A stretch of DNA of 25,631 bases from JAHFLF01 sp964560145 (GCA_964560145.1 CAZLKS010000011.1:1-25631), one strand, 5' to 3'; numbered from the stretch's first letter, positions 1 through 8,010 are shown. Numbers and translations are program-made. Notes: generated by a model from the sequence alone, not told the origin.

Positions 1-1
1 T

Positions 2-169
2 CGCCTTTTTAAAAGCAGTAATAACCTTTATCGAACCTTTGGTTGGGTGCGAAAACTATTAGAAGATCAGGGAATCAACGTTGATACGATCGTAACTCGT
101 TGGAACAGTTTAAGAACTGATTATGGCAGAATTCCGATTGCTCTTCACAAAAATCAGAAAATGAATTAA
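2..169 (+). CDS. C-terminal end of an unknown protein (5' truncated by the window)
   Basis: An open frame enters from the left edge and ends at a TAA at 167-169, giving the last 55 residues of a protein. The tail is basic and aromatic (it contains the stretch NLYRTFGWVRKLLEDQ) and ends in a lysine/asparagine-rich tip. I do not recognise a family from this fragment. It lies 18 bases upstream of tRNA-Lys on the same strand. The frame is judged coding because it is open to the edge and has ordinary amino acid composition. Too little is present to assign a function. Confidence 0.5.
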   Translation, partial: RLFKSSNNLYRTFGWVRKLLEDQGINVDTIVTRWNSLRTDYGRIPIALHKNQKMN

Positions 170-187
170 AATATCAACAACCAAAAA

Positions 188-258
188 GCCCTCTTAGCTT
201 AGTGGTAAAGCAGGAGCCTCTTAAGCTCTTGACCATGGTTCGATTCCATGAGGGGGCA
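188..258 (+). tRNA. tRNA-Lys (anticodon CUU)
   Basis: A full cloverleaf can be drawn by hand. The 7-bp acceptor GCCCTCT/AGGGGGC has one G-U pair. The D-stem GCTT/AAGC closes a short loop with GTGG. The anticodon stem is GGAGC/GCTCT with loop CTCTTAA, anticodon CTT. The T-arm CATGG-TTCGATT-CCATG is perfect. The discriminator is A and no CCA is encoded, so the end must be added by CCA-adding enzyme. The length of 71 nt is short because of the small D-loop. Confidence 0.93.
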
Positions 259-338
259 CATGCTGGCTAATAGCAAATGGCGTATGGCAAACACGAGAGC
301 ACATTACGTGGAACCCATATCCCGCTACGCCCTTGGTT

Positions 339-2561
339 ATGCTAAACATTATTACGCTCGACACATTACTGGCCGCAGTTAAAAGTGTACCGCCAAAATT
401 GCGGCTCAGTCTTGAGAAGTTGGGCATTAAAACGGTTCGCGACCTCCTCTGGCACTTCCCCGCCCGCTACGAAGACTTTTCAAAAATAACTAAAATCGCC
501 GACCTCAAGCCGGGGGCGATGGTAACTATTCGGGGAGAGGTTCGCAAAATCACCATCCGTCGTGCCTGGAAGTCCTTTATGCCAATTACCGAAGTTCTCG
601 TGACCGATGAAACGGGCGGGATTACGCTCGTCTGGTTCAACCAACCATTCATCGGAAAAGCGTTATCTGAAGGCTCTCAGGTGAACTTCGCTGGAAAAGT
701 ATTCGCAAATAAAACAGGTCTTCACCTTTCAAATCCAAGCTACGAAGTCATAAAAGGCACTTCGGTCACGACCCACACCGCCGGCCTCATTCCCGTCTAC
801 CCGGAAACGCGTGGTCTCACCAGCAAAGGCATTCGGTTCTTGGTGAAACAATTTTTGGACATCATCCCACACATTGAAGATTTCTTGCCGGAGTCTGTAT
901 TAACTGAACACCAACTACCAAACGTTGACTACGCACTCCGCCACGTTCATTTCCCGAAAAATCAAGAACAAGTGACCCGCTCGCGCACCCGTTTTGCATT
1001 TGAATACGTCTTTTTATTGCAGCTAAATAACCTACGCAGTCGTGCCGCACTTGCCCGCGAACACGCACCCGCCCTAAGCGTCACGGCGTCGGAACGAGAT
1101 GCGATTCTCGCACTGCTTCCGTTTGAACTCACCGAATCACAGCGGTTGAGCGTTGACGAAATTCTCGCTGACCTCGGCAAGCCGAATCCGATGAACCGAT
1201 TGCTTCAAGGAGACGTTGGCAGTGGTAAAACAGCCGTTGCAGCTATCGCAGCTGTTGTCGCCGCCGGCAAAGGGTATCAAACAGTTTTCATGGCTCCGAC
1301 AGAGGTACTCGCCCGCCAGCATTACCAAACACTCACCGGCGTTTTCAAGCATTTCAGTAGCGGCATCGCACTCATTACCGGAAGCGAAGCTCGCGTCTAC
1401 TACGATAAACACCTAGAGGAAAAAATCTCCAAGACTAAGCTCATTCAGGAAATTGAAGCTGGCAAAATCAGTATCATCATCGGAACTCATGCCCTTATCG
1501 CTAAAGAATCCACTCCGAAAACGAAATCCAAAAAATCCACCTCTCTCAAAATAAAGTTCCCAAAACTCGGGCTGGTAATTATCGACGAACAGCACCGCTT
1601 CGGCGTTAGCCAACGAGCCGCTCTGTCTGCAACCCCGTCTGGCCGTAAACCGTCAGCCGTAAACCGTCAGCTGCCTCATTTCTTAAGCATGAGTGCAACG
1701 CCAATCCCTCGTACACTGTCGCTCGCAATATTCGGCGACCTCGATGTCTCAACAATCAATGAGCTACCAAAAGGACGCAAGCAAATCATTACTAAAATCG
1801 TTGACCCCATCAACCGTCCGAAAGCTTACGGTTTCATCAAACAACAAATACAGTCTGGCCGACAAGCTTTCTTTATATATCCACGCATAGAACCCGCGCT
1901 CGAAGCCGGCAGCGACTCATTGTTTACCGCAGCTAACGAAAAAGTTAGTGGCACTAAAACTCCAGTCTGGAATGAGGCAAAGGCCGTCAAAGCTGAGTAC
2001 GAACGTCTTTCAACAAAGGTTTTCCCTGACCTACGCGTGGCGATGCTGCACGGAAAGATGAAGGCGGCAGAAAAAGCCAAAGTCATGGGCGATTTCAAAG
2101 CAGGCAAAACTGATATTCTCGTCTCCACTTCAGTCATCGAGGTTGGTGTCGACGTTCCAAATTCAACCATTATGGTCATCGAAGGCGCTGAGCACTTTGG
2201 TCTTGCCCAGCTCTATCAGTTCCGCGGACGCGTTGGGCGTGGCGAACACCAGTCTTTCTGCTTCCTCTTTACCGACTCAAACAGCGAAACAACCGCCGCT
2301 CGTCTAAACGCACTCATCGAAGCTAAAAATGGTTTTGAACTGGCCGAAAAAGACTTGGAGCTTCGTGGTCCGGGGCAGTTCCTCGGCGAAAAGCAAACCG
2401 GCATGCCCGACTCAGCCATGCAGTCACTGAACAACATCCAGCTCGTCAAAGCCGCCCGGGATAGCGCGCAAAGAGTGCTCGGTACAGATCCAGAACTGAA
2501 AGCGTATCCCCTACTCGCTGAAAAAATTGAATCACTCTCCCGCCAAGTTCACATGGAATAA
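339..2561 (+). CDS. recG: ATP-dependent DNA helicase RecG
   Basis: RecG is a superfamily 2 helicase that remodels stalled replication forks and branched recombination intermediates. The order of motifs is canonical: an N-terminal OB/wedge region (residues about 1-260), Walker A GDVGSGKT (residues 291-298), the DEQH box (from residue 416), SATPIPRTL, then STSVIEVGVDVPN and QFRGRVGRG in the second RecA lobe. At 740 residues it is longer than typical RecG (about 680-700). The extra length includes a Lys/Ser-rich insertion just before DEQH and a repeat-derived insertion just before SATPIPR. I chose the ATG at 339 over a TTG two codons upstream; neither has a clear Shine-Dalgarno sequence. It is a single gene converging on the opposite-strand gene that ends at 2619. 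Confidence 0.96.
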   Translation: MLNIITLDTLLAAVKSVPPKLRLSLEKLGIKTVRDLLWHFPARYEDFSKITKIADLKPGAMVTIRGEVRKITIRRAWKSFMPITEVLVTDETGGITLVWFNQPFIGKALSEGSQVNFAGKVFANKTGLHLSNPSYEVIKGTSVTTHTAGLIPVYPETRGLTSKGIRFLVKQFLDIIPHIEDFLPESVLTEHQLPNVDYALRHVHFPKNQEQVTRSRTRFAFEYVFLLQLNNLRSRAALAREHAPALSVTASERDAILALLPFELTESQRLSVDEILADLGKPNPMNRLLQGDVGSGKTAVAAIAAVVAAGKGYQTVFMAPTEVLARQHYQTLTGVFKHFSSGIALITGSEARVYYDKHLEEKISKTKLIQEIEAGKISIIIGTHALIAKESTPKTKSKKSTSLKIKFPKLGLVIIDEQHRFGVSQRAALSATPSGRKPSAVNRQLPHFLSMSATPIPRTLSLAIFGDLDVSTINELPKGRKQIITKIVDPINRPKAYGFIKQQIQSGRQAFFIYPRIEPALEAGSDSLFTAANEKVSGTKTPVWNEAKAVKAEYERLSTKVFPDLRVAMLHGKMKAAEKAKVMGDFKAGKTDILVSTSVIEVGVDVPNSTIMVIEGAEHFGLAQLYQFRGRVGRGEHQSFCFLFTDSNSETTAARLNALIEAKNGFELAEKDLELRGPGQFLGEKQTGMPDSAMQSLNNIQLVKAARDSAQRVLGTDPELKAYPLLAEKIESLSRQVHME
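1643..1670 (+). repeat. tandem 14-mer (alternating heptamers) inside recG
   Basis: CCGTAAACCGTCAG is repeated twice, head to tail, with no mismatch. Each 14-mer is itself two related heptamers (CCGTAAA, CCGTCAG). The repeat keeps the recG frame open and encodes the surface-loop-like stretch GRKPSAVNRQLP (around residues 435-446) between the DEQH box and the SATPIPR motif. The family is variable in length there, so the insertion is probably tolerated. Confidence 0.9.
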
Positions 2562-2589
2562 GACCGGAGAACGAAGCCCGGAAAGCAAT

Positions 2590-2620
2590 AGGTTCGACTT
2601 CACCTCAAGAAGTCGAACCT
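2590..2620. terminator. 12-bp perfect hairpin between convergent genes
   Basis: AGGTTCGACTTC (2590-2601) pairs perfectly with GAAGTCGAACCT (2609-2620) around a 7-nt loop. The right arm overlaps the TAG stop of the minus-strand gene at 2619. No T-run follows on either strand, so it is at best an atypical terminator or a 3'-end stabiliser. It would serve the minus-strand gene and possibly recG, whose stop is 28 bases away. Confidence 0.6.
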
Positions 2621-3539
2621 AGAAGGGCGCTGGGGTTTGTTCGGTGGGATAGATTTCCACCGTGATGCCACGTACTGTAACGCGTACGATGCGAAGCCGA
2701 GGCAGAGCCGCGGTTCGCGTGCGATACGCCGGTAGCGGCATCGGTACGGGCCACTCAGGAAGCTCGCCGATGAGCTCCTCGAGCTCGACTTGACGCTGTT
2801 GGTAACGATCTCTTCTGACTTGCGTGAGTGCCATCTGCTTGTGATGCGGCAGCAGCGACCGCCGTGCGAGCGAATGGGAAAGAATCTCCCATGCGACTGA
2901 CTTGCGGAAGTTGCCGCGATGATACGGCCTCTTCGCGAGCACCATGTCGACGAATCGTCCGAGATGGTACAACTCATCCGACAGGCACTCACGCTCAATC
3001 GCGAACATGTCAGCGATGAGGAATTCATCGCTCCGATCGACCTTGATGCGGATGCCGCGGTCGACCGGCTTCTTCCGTGCATGGCTCTCGCTGTAGCCAC
3101 GACGACGCAGGAACACATTCGGGAACGGAAGCCAGAACTGCCGCTCACGCCACTTGCCCACCCGTTCATCAACCAGTTGCTGCAGGAAAGAGAAGAGACT
3201 CGGAGCGCATGCTCGGTACTGGTCCGCCGTGAGCTTAAACCAGTGATGCCGCTCAGACCTGTGCCTAGTCGCCGAGTACGGACGGTTCCTCTCAAAACCG
3301 ACCTCGAGAAGCGAGGCCTGTTTGTAAAGCCGGCCATCTTGCTCCGCGGGGCCAAGCACGGTGACCACCTTGAGATCACGCTTTGGCTTGTATTCCACGG
3401 TGACGCTAGACTCCGGTCCAAGAGTCATCACGCAGGCCGCCGCTTTTTCCATGCGACGCGCCTGCATATCGATCCAGATCGCTGCCGGCGTTCGAGGTGC
3501 TGACCGAGGATTCATCCCCGGCCGAAGAGGTGAAGTCAC
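2619..3539 (-). CDS. GC-rich orphan protein of unknown function, Arg-rich, 306 aa
   Basis: I do not recognise a family. The protein is soluble, very rich in arginine and aromatic residues, has no membrane segment or signal peptide, and begins with a proline-rich tail of about 15 residues. The GTG at 3539 is chosen because AAGGGCAGG lies just upstream at a suitable distance; an internal ATG eight codons in is an alternative. The sampled line 3061-3120 is 60% GC, clearly above neighbouring genes, and a perfect 12-bp hairpin overlaps the stop codon. Long open frames occur in other phases here (for example 2600-3421 on the same strand), as expected from high GC. I prefer this frame because it spans the full region between the ribosome binding site and the hairpin. 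It looks like a singly acquired gene. Confidence 0.7.
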   Translation of the reverse strand: MTSPLRPGMNPRSAPRTPAAIWIDMQARRMEKAAACVMTLGPESSVTVEYKPKRDLKVVTVLGPAEQDGRLYKQASLLEVGFERNRPYSATRHRSERHHWFKLTADQYRACAPSLFSFLQQLVDERVGKWRERQFWLPFPNVFLRRRGYSESHARKKPVDRGIRIKVDRSDEFLIADMFAIERECLSDELYHLGRFVDMVLAKRPYHRGNFRKSVAWEILSHSLARRSLLPHHKQMALTQVRRDRYQQRQVELEELIGELPEWPVPMPLPAYRTRTAALPRLRIVRVTVRGITVEIYPTEQTPAPF

Positions 3540-3623
3540 ATTGACCTGCCCTTCAGTATGGGGATGGAGAAACCAAAGGAATCCTAGCCTTTCGCCGGAA
3601 TAAAAACAATATTCAATGGATTC

Positions 3624-4025
3624 CTAAAATTGAATCCCAAGCAGACCATTCAGTGAGAAGAAGCCATTCCCGAGAGTCGAAAGCAGGAGTAACGAGACAA
3701 TCAAAATAAGATCCAGCTCAAGGTGGCCGAAGAATCCGGCGTTTTTCTTGAAGTTATAAGCAAACGCAACCATCATGTTTATAACAAGAGTCAGGGCAAC
3801 TGGCTGCGTGAAAAGCCCAACCAAGATGAATAACCCGCCGAGAAGTTCGGCGCAAGTAACCACAGATGCCCAAAACCAGCCCGGATAGAAGCCTTCGCCA
3901 CCCATCCATTTAACAGTTCCCGCAAAATTACTCGCTTTTCGCCATCCGTGTGCGATAAAAATGAGGCCGAGTGCCAACCGCATAACCAGAATCGCCCAAT
4001 CCCCCTGTGCTAATAATATCTGCAT
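3624..4025 (-). CDS. DoxX-family integral membrane protein
   Basis: This 133-residue, very hydrophobic protein has about four membrane segments. The signature of the DoxX family is visible near the start (LVMRLALGLIFIAHGWRKA) followed by GWFWASVVTCAELLGGLFILVG. DoxX-like proteins are small four-helix membrane proteins linked in other bacteria to quinone or thiol redox functions; the substrate here cannot be told. The ATG at 4025 has no Shine-Dalgarno sequence. The stop lies 84 bases from the start of the downstream GC-rich gene on the same strand, but the composition break argues against a single ancestral operon. Confidence 0.85.
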   Translation of the reverse strand: MQILLAQGDWAILVMRLALGLIFIAHGWRKASNFAGTVKWMGGEGFYPGWFWASVVTCAELLGGLFILVGLFTQPVALTLVINMMVAFAYNFKKNAGFFGHLELDLILIVSLLLLSTLGNGFFSLNGLLGIQF

Positions 4026-4054
4026 AGTTAAAATGTAAGTTAATTTGTTCCATC

Positions 4055-4084
4055 GCTATACCCGTTTGTCATCCCGGGTCACAA
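4055..4084 (-). promoter_or_regulatory. probable promoter of the DoxX gene
   Basis: On the minus strand TTGTGA (4084-4079) and TATAGC (4060-4055) are separated by 18 bases, placing transcription start about 20-25 bases before the ATG at 4025. The spacer contains TGTCATCCCG (plus-strand 4067-4076), identical to the arm of the palindromic element at 13621-13708. Confidence 0.35.
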
Positions 4085-4105
4085 TACGAAACCCTTCTTA
4101 ATTCC

Positions 4106-4134
4106 TTGTAATCATAGCAAAAACGCGGTATTTT
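4106..4134 (+). promoter_or_regulatory. probable promoter of tRNA-Glu
   Basis: TTGTAA (4106-4111) and TATTTT (4129-4134) are separated by 17 bases and lie about 35 bases upstream of the mature tRNA 5' end, leaving a short 5' leader for RNase P. It is divergent from the DoxX promoter. Confidence 0.4.
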
Positions 4135-4168
4135 ATATAGACTGTATTTGTACAGAAGTGGTCTACTG

Positions 4169-4240
4169 GCTCCCATCGTCTAGTGGTCAGGACATGTGGT
4201 TTTCATCCACAAAAGCGGAGTTCGATTCTCCGTGGGAGCG
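4169..4240 (+). tRNA. tRNA-Glu (anticodon UUC)
   Basis: The acceptor stem is GCTCCCA/TGGGAGC. The D-stem is GTCT/GGAC. The anticodon stem TGTGG/CCACA closes loop TTTTCAT with anticodon TTC. The T-arm is CGGAG-TTCGATT-CTCCG. The discriminator is G and no CCA is encoded. All stems are complete. Confidence 0.95.
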
Positions 4241-4273
4241 CATCACCAACTGTTAATATCTTTATTGGCATTT

Positions 4274-4297
4274 ATGCCTTACCGAGGCATGCTTTTT
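4274..4297 (+). terminator. intrinsic terminator after tRNA-Glu
   Basis: ATGCCT (4274-4279) pairs with AGGCAT (4285-4290) around TACCG, followed directly by GCTTTTT. It stands 33 bases past the tRNA and only a few bases before the next start codon at 4302, so it may also limit read-through into that gene. Confidence 0.55.
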
Positions 4298-4301
4298 GTA
4301 T

Positions 4302-4994
4302 ATGCCTAAAATATATGCGATCGAAAAATTGCGCGCAATTAAACTACGACAGGAAGGAAAAAGTTATCGCGAAATACAACACGCAACCGGAGTACGCTCG
4401 CGGGGAACGCTTTCCCTGTGGTTTCAGGGCATAGAACTAACTCCTGCTATACAGAAAATAATTGACGAGAGAAGGTTGCGCACGGAAAAAAACGTTTTAA
4501 TATGGAGCAAAGCTCGCAGCGAGCGGATTCGGCACGAGAATAAAGAAACTTTGAGCCGAAACTCTGATTCAATTGGCAAACTATCAGACCGCGATCTTGC
4601 ACTGATTGGAGCTGCACTGTATTGGGGTGAGGGTTCTTTACGTGCCAACAAACATGGTTACCATCAGGTAAAATTTTCTAATTCTTCTACGGATGTTATC
4701 AGGGTATTTATGTATTTTAGTCGAAAAATCCTAAAAATCGATGAGGCTTCATTTCGTCCTGAGATTCATATATATCCGAATCTGAAAGCGGAAGACGCAA
4801 TCGCGTTCTGGTCCAAAATAACTTTTTTACCGAAAGAATATTTTCATGCCTATAATTTAGTAAGTGGAGCGAGTAAGGGTAAGCGCCCATTCAATTTCCT
4901 CCCCTACGGCACGCTGCAAATTCGTATCAACGGACGCCAAAACTTCTATAGAATTCGCGGCTACATCGATGGTATCATTAAAGGAATAAACTAA
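4302..4994 (+). CDS. HTH protein with LAGLIDADG-like C-terminal domain
   Basis: The first 45 residues look like a resolvase-type helix-turn-helix (AIEKLRAIKLRQEGKSYREI followed by a short turn and SLWFQG). The remainder has the pattern LALIGAALYWGEGSLR, then VKFSNSS and VIRVFMYFSRKIL, which resembles the single LAGLIDADG-like module of HTH-containing proteins common in Patescibacteria. Such proteins are usually annotated as hypothetical or homing-endonuclease-like, and DNA cleavage is not established. The ATG at 4302 (230 residues) is preferred to a TTG at 4296 that overlaps the upstream terminator. The nearest gene downstream (NUDIX) begins 33 bases after the stop, so co-transcription is possible. 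Confidence 0.7.
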   Translation: MPKIYAIEKLRAIKLRQEGKSYREIQHATGVRSRGTLSLWFQGIELTPAIQKIIDERRLRTEKNVLIWSKARSERIRHENKETLSRNSDSIGKLSDRDLALIGAALYWGEGSLRANKHGYHQVKFSNSSTDVIRVFMYFSRKILKIDEASFRPEIHIYPNLKAEDAIAFWSKITFLPKEYFHAYNLVSGASKGKRPFNFLPYGTLQIRINGRQNFYRIRGYIDGIIKGIN

Positions 4995-5027
4995 GATTCA
5001 TTCACAGCGAGAGCCACTTTGAATACT

Positions 5028-5618
5028 ATGGAAATCCCCCGCCCAGAATCAAGACAGCCCATTCCGCCGCATGCCAAGAAAGTCTTCACTGGCGTTATGT
5101 TTGATACGTACCAGTGGGAGCAACAAATGTTTGATGGAAGCACTGCGACCTTCGAGAAGTTAAAGCGCCCAGATACTGTTGTCGTTTTTCCTATCATGGA
5201 TGATGGACGCATTATTCTGACTGAACAGGAACAGCCGGGCAAGACAAGCGGATTCGTCGGTGCAGCTGGTGGACGCGTTGATCACGGCGAAGACCTACTC
5301 GCTGCCGCAAAACGTGAGCTTCTTGAAGAAACTGGCTACGCCGCCGATCGCTTCATTGTATGGGATGCACAGCAGCCAGTAGGAAAGATTGACTGGGCAG
5401 TGGTCTCCTTTGTGGCAAAAGGAATTAAAAAAGTGTCCGATATGAAACTTGATGCTGGGGAGAGGATTAAGTTAAAACCAGTAACATTTGATGAATTCAT
5501 CAATATCGCAACCACGATGTACTTTGCTGAGAAAGAAATCGTAATCAAAATCATGGAGGCTAAACTTGACCCAAAAAAGATGGAAGCTTTACGGGCGTTA
5601 TTCGATCCCCGTGCCTAA
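5028..5618 (+). CDS. NUDIX hydrolase, ADP-ribose pyrophosphatase-like
   Basis: The complete Nudix box G-x5-E-x7-REL-x-EE-x-G is present (from GGRVDHGEDL to RELLEETGY, around residues 83-106), which binds metal and hydrolyses a nucleoside diphosphate linked to another group. The preceding segment (DTVVVFPIMDDGRIILTEQEQPGK) and the glycine-rich AAGGR match the ADP-ribose/NDP-sugar pyrophosphatase branch rather than the MutT branch; the exact substrate cannot be read. The ATG at 5028 gives 196 residues. A TTG at 5019 is an alternative, and the ribosome binding site is weak in either case. Confidence 0.85.
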   Translation: MEIPRPESRQPIPPHAKKVFTGVMFDTYQWEQQMFDGSTATFEKLKRPDTVVVFPIMDDGRIILTEQEQPGKTSGFVGAAGGRVDHGEDLLAAAKRELLEETGYAADRFIVWDAQQPVGKIDWAVVSFVAKGIKKVSDMKLDAGERIKLKPVTFDEFINIATTMYFAEKEIVIKIMEAKLDPKKMEALRALFDPRA

Positions 5619-5626
5619 CAAATAGG

Positions 5627-5655
5627 TTTCAACTTTATTCCAGAGGAAGTACACT
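5627..5655 (+). promoter_or_regulatory. possible promoter giving a near-leaderless mRNA
   Basis: TTTCAA (5627-5632) and TACACT (5650-5655) are 17 bases apart. A start about 7 bases after the -10 would fall almost on the ATG at 5664. This is only a spacing-based prediction. A purine run at 5642-5648 lies too far upstream to be a good ribosome binding site. Confidence 0.3.
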
Positions 5656-5663
5656 ATTCAACT

Positions 5664-6416
5664 ATGAAACTGATATCGTTAAACAGTTGGGGTTGTCGTA
5701 TTACACAACCTCTTCTCGAGTTTATTCAAGACAATGCCTCTTCGACTGATGTCTTTTGCTTTCAAGAAGTGCTAAAGGATGGAAGCGGAAGAACCATTCG
5801 AGATGAATTAAAAAACGGATACGAGGAAATCCAGAAACTACTTCCGAACCACACTGCTTATTTCTCAGAGTATGGCGAAGGCGGATATTATAGTGAAAAA
5901 TCGAAAGATTTAGACTTTAAGTACGGTATTGCGATTTACGTAAAGAGTTCTTTGAAGCAGTCTTTTGGAGAGGGTATTACTTTGTATGATCTTGCAAAGA
6001 AATGGAACGACTATTCAAGCCGCTTTGCTGCAGGTGCAGCAGCCGCAGTTATAGTTGAAGGTTACACCGTCGTAAACGTACATGGGCTTTGGCAGAGCAG
6101 CATAAAGAACGACACTGAGGCGAAGATAGAACAGAGTCAAAAGATTCTTGAATTGGCAGAGAAATTCAACGGGAAGAAAATCATCTGTGGAGATTTCAAC
6201 CTACTCCCTACTACCAAATCAATCCAAATGATTGGTGACAAGTACAAAAATTTGATTCAAGAATATAACATCAAAGATACGCGAGGCGCCTTGTACACCA
6301 AAGAAATTCGCTATTCAGATTATGCTTTTACGGATAAGGCCGTCTCCATAAAATCCTTCACTCTGCCAAATATCACTGTCTCCGACCACCTACCGTTAGT
6401 CATCGACTTTAGTTGA
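5664..6416 (+). CDS. endonuclease/exonuclease/phosphatase-fold hydrolase
   Basis: This 250-residue protein carries the metal-dependent EEP motifs in order: an N-terminal LNSWG (Asn7), FQEV with the metal-ligand Glu35, GDFN with Asp177 and Asn179, and a C-terminal SDH with Asp241 and His242. These are the catalytic residues of the DNase I/exonuclease III/sphingomyelinase superfamily. The divergent middle does not say whether DNA, a phospholipid or another phosphodiester is cleaved. There is no signal peptide, so it acts in the cytosol unless exported otherwise. The coding sequence ends in tandem stops (TGA TAG). It lies 45 bases after the NUDIX gene on the same strand. Confidence 0.85.
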   Translation: MKLISLNSWGCRITQPLLEFIQDNASSTDVFCFQEVLKDGSGRTIRDELKNGYEEIQKLLPNHTAYFSEYGEGGYYSEKSKDLDFKYGIAIYVKSSLKQSFGEGITLYDLAKKWNDYSSRFAAGAAAAVIVEGYTVVNVHGLWQSSIKNDTEAKIEQSQKILELAEKFNGKKIICGDFNLLPTTKSIQMIGDKYKNLIQEYNIKDTRGALYTKEIRYSDYAFTDKAVSIKSFTLPNITVSDHLPLVIDFS

Positions 6417-6495
6417 TAGCCAGTATCTTCGACGAACTCCTCTGGTACATACGCTCACGCCGGACAGAATGGCGCCGAAGATGACACAACAAATG

Positions 6496-6513
6496 CTACA
6501 CTAAGTAGTGTAG
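6496..6513 (+). promoter_or_regulatory. extended -10 promoter with overlapping palindromic operator
   Basis: CTACACTA-AG-TAGTGTAG is an 18-bp inverted repeat with perfect 8-bp arms, ending 4 bases before the ATG at 6518. It contains TACACT (6497-6502) preceded by TGC-type extended -10 context, so the palindrome covers both -10 and start site. This is the usual place for a repressor to bind. An unstructured reading, as a 5' hairpin on a very short leader, is also possible. Confidence 0.45.
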
Positions 6514-6517
6514 AGAT

Positions 6518-7003
6518 ATGTCCAAACAATTCATATTCTTCGGACGGTCATCTTCACTCCTGCTCCTCATTTTTTATAACTTCCTGCTTGCACTGACTGA
6601 AATGCTCGCTGGCAGTCTTTGCCTACTCATCACTTTTTTCGCTAAGCACATCGGACTCGTCAACACCATCATACGGGCAGCGAATCAATCAGACTATCTA
6701 GACCGATTCGTGGTTTGGTTGCTCGAACACCTAGTCGCACTTCATCTGGACTATCAGTTACTCCTGAATGTCGGACTCGTTTTAATCGGCCTTGGCATAT
6801 TCAAAGTCTTCGTCGCCATCGGCCTCTGGTTCAAATCGCACAAAATGCGAGTTGTTGCACTCGTTATCTTCGGTAGCCTCTCTCTCTACAGCATTTATCA
6901 ACTCATCATAAGTTTTTCGTTCTTCGGCGTCTTCGCTCTACTCCTAGACCTCTATATCGTGTACTATTTCTGGCGAGTGCTTCCGAAGCACCTCGAAGAC
7001 TAA
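6518..7003 (+). CDS. DUF2127-like predicted membrane protein
   Basis: This 161-residue protein has four clear hydrophobic segments (about residues 12-42, 78-105, 112-132 and 136-152). The central pattern, a glycine-containing helix followed by KVFVAIGLWFKSHKMRVVAL and a short loop to a last helix with LLLDLYIVYYF, fits the DUF2127 family of small membrane proteins, whose role is unknown. It starts at an ATG directly after a palindromic promoter and is followed 13 bases later by a membrane-anchored protease gene on the same strand. The two probably form an operon. Confidence 0.7.
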   Translation: MSKQFIFFGRSSSLLLLIFYNFLLALTEMLAGSLCLLITFFAKHIGLVNTIIRAANQSDYLDRFVVWLLEHLVALHLDYQLLLNVGLVLIGLGIFKVFVAIGLWFKSHKMRVVALVIFGSLSLYSIYQLIISFSFFGVFALLLDLYIVYYFWRVLPKHLED

Positions 7004-7016
7004 CCCACGCACAACT

Positions 7017-7976
7017 ATGAACCCTCTTCATCAACGCACCTTCAATCTTCTGCTCATCGGCATCGGTGCCGGTATCGTCATACTGTCCTTCGGCGTACGA
7101 TGGTATGTCGACAGCCTTGAAATCAACCGACTCGCTCGTGAAACAACTGCTCGCAACGAATTAAACGCACAACTCTCCGATATTCAATCTAACATCAGTG
7201 ATTTAGAGCACATCACCGCCACCCTCGTTGCTAATAACAAAGCGGTTGCTAATCAACTCGCTAGCGAACAGGCCAAGAGAATCTCTGCTGAGAATGCTCG
7301 AGCGGCAGAATCTGCCGCCGCCCGTGCTCAAATTGTTCAGCTGCAGCAAAATCTCGATGCCGTTAAATCTCCTGACCTAGCCGCAATCATTACCGCTTGG
7401 CGACCACGCGTTGCCAATATCCGTTGTCACTGGCCGCTCGTAAACGACCGAGTTGTCGATAGTAGTGGTTCAGGCGTACTGCTCACCAGTGGAACCGCTC
7501 CAACCATTTTTACTAATAGACACGTCATCACCTACCAAGGAGTGACTGCCGACCAGTGCACCATAAAATTCCCGGATGACCCGATTGCCAGCGTGATTAA
7601 AGAGATTGATATCAACCCATCTCAAGGAACAATCGACTGGGGCAGTATCACCATTCGTCGTCCGTCACCCTACGTTGCCGCCTTAGCGAATGGAACAACT
7701 CCGCGCTGCACAAACCGAGCAACCGTCGGTTCTTCAGTCGTTATCCTCGGCTACCCTGCAATTGGTGCACAAAACGACGTCACAGCAACCGAAGGCATCA
7801 TCTCTGGCTTTGAGGGCAACTACTACATCAGCTCAGCCAAAGTTGAGCAGGGCAACTCCGGCGGAGCAGCCATTCTAGCAAAAGAGAACTGCTATCTCGG
7901 CATGCCAACCTTCGTGGACGTTGGGCAACTCGAAACACTGGCCCGCATTTTGGATCAGCGCAGTATCGGCAAATAA
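7017..7976 (+). CDS. membrane-anchored trypsin-like serine protease with coiled coil
   Basis: Residues 10-30 form one membrane segment (LLLIGIGAGIVILSFGV). Residues about 35-120 are an Ala/Glu/Gln-rich coiled coil. The C-terminal half is a chymotrypsin/trypsin-like domain with His169 in TNRHVI, Asp207 in GTIDWGS and Ser281 in EQGNSGGAA, so a complete triad is visible. There is no PDZ domain, unlike DegP/HtrA. The arrangement suggests an extracytoplasmic protease held at the membrane by a helical stalk. Pairs of Cys in the domain (near RCHW, DQCT, PRCT and ENCY) could form disulfides outside the cell. It is the second gene of the pair beginning at 6518. Confidence 0.82.
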   Translation: MNPLHQRTFNLLLIGIGAGIVILSFGVRWYVDSLEINRLARETTARNELNAQLSDIQSNISDLEHITATLVANNKAVANQLASEQAKRISAENARAAESAAARAQIVQLQQNLDAVKSPDLAAIITAWRPRVANIRCHWPLVNDRVVDSSGSGVLLTSGTAPTIFTNRHVITYQGVTADQCTIKFPDDPIASVIKEIDINPSQGTIDWGSITIRRPSPYVAALANGTTPRCTNRATVGSSVVILGYPAIGAQNDVTATEGIISGFEGNYYISSAKVEQGNSGGAAILAKENCYLGMPTFVDVGQLETLARILDQRSIGK

Positions 7977-8010
7977 AGAGAGAGTGACCAGTAAGCTATC
8001 CGAACCCAAT

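Noticed and set aside
2600..3421. A 273-codon open frame overlapping the 306-residue GC-rich gene on the same strand, and a 194-codon frame opposite
   Set aside because: High GC removes stop codons in all phases. These frames give Ser/Arg-rich sequence without ribosome binding site support, while the 306-residue frame runs from a good site to the hairpin.
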